A DNA stretch of 64,000 bases. Origin: Abelmoschus esculentus (Eukaryota; Streptophyta; Magnoliopsida; Malvales; Malvaceae). Shown piece by piece: positions 61,672 to 64,000 of this stretch. The first letter of the stretch is position 1; every line of letters begins with the position of its first letter. Location of the stretch: assembly GCA_035048815.1 (NCBI GenBank), contig JAUCBN010000043.1:6637001-6701000 (forward strand), written 5' to 3'. The translations under genes and the position numbers were made by a program. The notes under the pieces were generated by a model. The model was not told the DNA's origin. It did no database searches and saw only the letters and a program-made list of their open reading frames with translations.

Positions 61672-63340
61672 GAAAGGAAACCCGTGTCTGTCCCCGTTTA
61701 TCAAGAATCCAAAGTGCATCTCACTTAGCTTTCCTTAGATGTGTTTGCATCATTGTCTTTGCATTTTCTGATTTTAGTTTTTCTTTTTTATGCTTTAACT
61801 AATCTCGCTATTTTGGCCCGAAAGTAGCGATGAACTTTTGTAAAAGGGTTTCTATTATGTTTTCGTTATTCAATGAAGAGGTGCACTTTTTATATATACC
61901 TTTTCTTGTCTATTTTAAGATTCTTGTATATTCAATGCTTGTGTTGTGTCTTCGATTCAGACACATAAAAAGAATTAATTAATTGAATGTTTGATTACGA
62001 TGAAGTACAATTCTGTTTTCAATCCGCTTCGGTCGGAAAGCTTGAGAAACAAGACTACTACTCTTTCGATAATGTTCGATGATTAGAAGGTCCCGTAGAA
62101 AGTGAATCTACTCGAGTTTGAGAATTCCAAGAGGTAAGAAACATTAAAAAGCATGAAAAAAGAAAAAAAAAGAAGAAGGAAAAGAAGAAAAAAGAAGAAG
62201 AAGAAAAAAAAGGTGAAATTTTTAAAAGCCTCAAATGAACGAGCAATCAAATAAGTCTCGGAGCATCCTGATGGAGCTGTGGGGGAAGAACGAATCTAAT
62301 AAGGAGCCAGGTCTCCACCAGTTCAATACCCTAGCGTCAGTGATGACTCTTTGAAGACACTGAAACCTTAATCCTTTAATTATTAAGTACAAATTAAGCA
62401 TATGCTTACACTTGGAATTCTCGAACCGAGTTACAAGAAAAGAAAAATATGAGAACTAGAAGGGGTAGTCTTCAAGTGGATCAAACGAGTACGGTAATCA
62501 TGATGATGAACCGAACGATTTAAATAGAATTTTGACACTTCAAATATCGCCACAACATTTCAAGGTAAAATATTAACTATTTAGTGTCGAGTCTGAGACA
62601 CTTTAGCATTTGGTATCCAAGGATTTTGTTCCTTTCGTTTCTACTATGAATTTTTCAATTTTTGAACATTTTTTCATAAAGGCGTTGTGCTTGAAAACGC
62701 CAATTTTTGAAAAATCTTTTTAAAATATTATTAAATTCATTTTTCACAAAATGCAAGGCCATTGATGCATTTAACCATCTTTGATTAAGCCCGGGAGTGG
62801 TAATATTATATGATGCAAGGTTTCCTGTGAAACAAGGGACCTTCCTTTTTCGAGAAGTTTGCTCGGGCTTATTGTCGAACAAGTACAATCTTTTTGAACC
62901 AAATGTGGAAAACAAAATTTTTGGGGCAAAATTTTGTTGGGGCAAAGAGATAGCCTTCCATCATAGGGATAAGCGTTCCCTCAGAGTAGTTGACCGAGTC
63001 TAATCCATGACGGAAATTTTGAAGAGATGTTTCGATTAGGCCAAAACTATTTTGGAGAAGATAGAACTCACCAGCGTTTGGGGCACATTCATTTGCATTT
63101 CGCACGCAATGCGACCTCTCAAATGTTCAGATTTTGGGGCAAGTGTTCACCCTAGCTTCAAGAGTGAGCATAGACATGTTTTCTAACCTTGGTCTCGAAT
63201 CCAATGGACCTCTTTTTTTACCAAAGCAAGACAACGGTCTCCTATCAAGAAGAAAATTCAGTGAAGTTGAAAGCCCGAAGTATCCAAGGGCGATTTTTTT
63301 TGGGAGTCAATCCTCAAACATTAAAAAAGGAAAAAGCATT
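61672..63340 (+). mobile_element. Non-coding 3' part of the Tat/Ogre-type element
   Basis: Where protease and RT should follow gag there is only non-coding sequence: AT-rich text, a GA-rich tract at 62150-62215, and no RT, RNase H or integrase motif on either strand. The plus and minus ORFs of 62-96 aa here have no domain. The element is therefore a deletion derivative or a non-autonomous family. Confidence 0.55.
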
Positions 63341-63350
63341 CATCATTTTA

Positions 63351-63460
63351 GTTAGGCATCCCTAAGATTAGGGGAATGCTAATACATGCATTCATTTCAT
63401 GCATCATCTTGTAGTTAGGCATCCCTAGGATTAAAGGGAATACTAACGCATGCATACATA
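63351..63460 (+). repeat. 63-bp tandem duplication
   Basis: GTTAGGCATCCCTA begins at 63351 and again at 63414. Both copies run on through a GGGAATRCTAA word into CATGCAT repeats. Confidence 0.75.
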
Positions 63461-63534
63461 CATCTCTACTTATTTTGACAGGTATTTAAAAAGAGAAAGA
63501 AAAATTGTGAATATATAGCTTGACAAGAGAAAAA

Positions 63535-64000
63535 GCTTCAAGGTGGATGATTCTACGGAGAAGGGATCGACACTTTCAGTATTCGAGTGAAGGTTTCATA
63601 TAGAAGGGACTTATTGCTCACAGTTTTCAGATGCTGAGTTTTGTATAGAAGGGACTCAGCTTTTCAAGGTGCATGATTCTACGGAGAAGGGATTGACACT
63701 TTTAGCATTCGAGTGAAGGTTTCATAGAGAAGAGACTTATAGCTCACAATTTTCAGAGGCCGAGTTCTACAGAGGAAAGACTCAGCTTTGCAAGGTGGAT
63801 GATTCTACGGAGAAGGGATCATCACTTTCAGAATTCGAGTAAGGGTTTCATATAGAAGGGACTTGTAGCTCACATTTGTCGAGTTTTATAGAGAAGGGAC
63901 TCGCTTTTTAGATGTGAATTCTATGGAGAAGGGATCGACATCTTCAACATTTTAGAATTTAGGGTTTCATATAGGAGAGATCGGTCGAAGATTTCAGCAA
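63535..64000 (+). repeat. 126-bp tandem array, running out of the window
   Basis: AAGGTGSATGATTCTACGG starts at about 63540, 63666 and 63792, a period of 126 bp; a fourth, diverged copy starts near 63908. Each unit contains three or more GAGAAGGGA / AGAAGGGAC sub-motifs roughly 40 bp apart, indicating growth from a shorter repeat. The array lies in the non-coding part of the Tat/Ogre-type element. Confidence 0.85.

Noticed and set aside
62150..62215. GA-rich tract considered as a polypurine tract
   Set aside because: No LTR start follows it; it is A/G microsatellite inside the non-coding region.
63351..64000. Tandem repeats considered as a CRISPR array
   Set aside because: Units are contiguous tandem copies without unique spacers, in a plant retroelement.

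Overview
The window is eudicot plant nuclear DNA. It is AT-rich, with long retrotransposon and MITE-filled spacers between intron-containing genes that have plant splice sites, and it carries a plant-type tRNA-Lys. The repeat content would suit a large-genome rosid such as Gossypium or another Malvaceae, but that is inference; no species marker is present.

Layout. 1-6.2 kb holds two minus-strand LTR fragments of one Ty3/gypsy family (the first joined to a Tat/Ogre-like primer-binding site and leader) and a 525-bp MITE with a perfect 10-bp target duplication. 7.8-11.7 kb holds a 13-exon IFRD/SAT32-like gene with twin G-boxes and a GC-AG intron. 12.0-15.0 kb is a probable non-autonomous hAT-like insertion. 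15.5-16.8 kb holds an intronless C1-2i (ZAT10-like) zinc-finger gene with W-boxes and a DRE upstream. 17.2 kb holds tRNA-Lys(CTT). 17.7-21.3 kb holds a six-exon QWRF-motif (augmin/EDE1-like) gene on the minus strand. 21.8-27.1 kb is spacer with a LINE remnant and two members of one foldback MITE family, the larger with head-to-head telomere-like arms. 27.1-42.5 kb is a nested retroelement block: a roughly 9.7-kb Athila-type element with 1.39-kb LTRs inserted in an older LTR. 43.4-45.7 kb is a decayed Ty3/gypsy chromovirus-type element. 46.3-46.8 kb holds a two-exon cytochrome b5 gene (minus). 47.6 kb holds a SINE. 48-53 kb is spacer with a decayed copia RT. 53.3-57.4 kb is a minus-strand non-autonomous LTR element carrying a 427-aa plant transposon-type ORF. 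57.6-64.0 kb is a plus-strand Tat/Ogre-type element (5' LTR, PBS, leader, broken gag, long non-coding 3' part with 126-bp tandem repeats) that runs out of the window.

The host genes (IFRD, ZAT10-like, QWRF, cytochrome b5, tRNA) do not form a pathway. Two of them have stress-type promoter elements (G-box/ABRE upstream of IFRD; W-box and DRE upstream of ZAT10-like). Splice structures were built by hand: every exon join keeps frame and gives family-like protein. Names of families come from memory of conserved motifs, not from searches.
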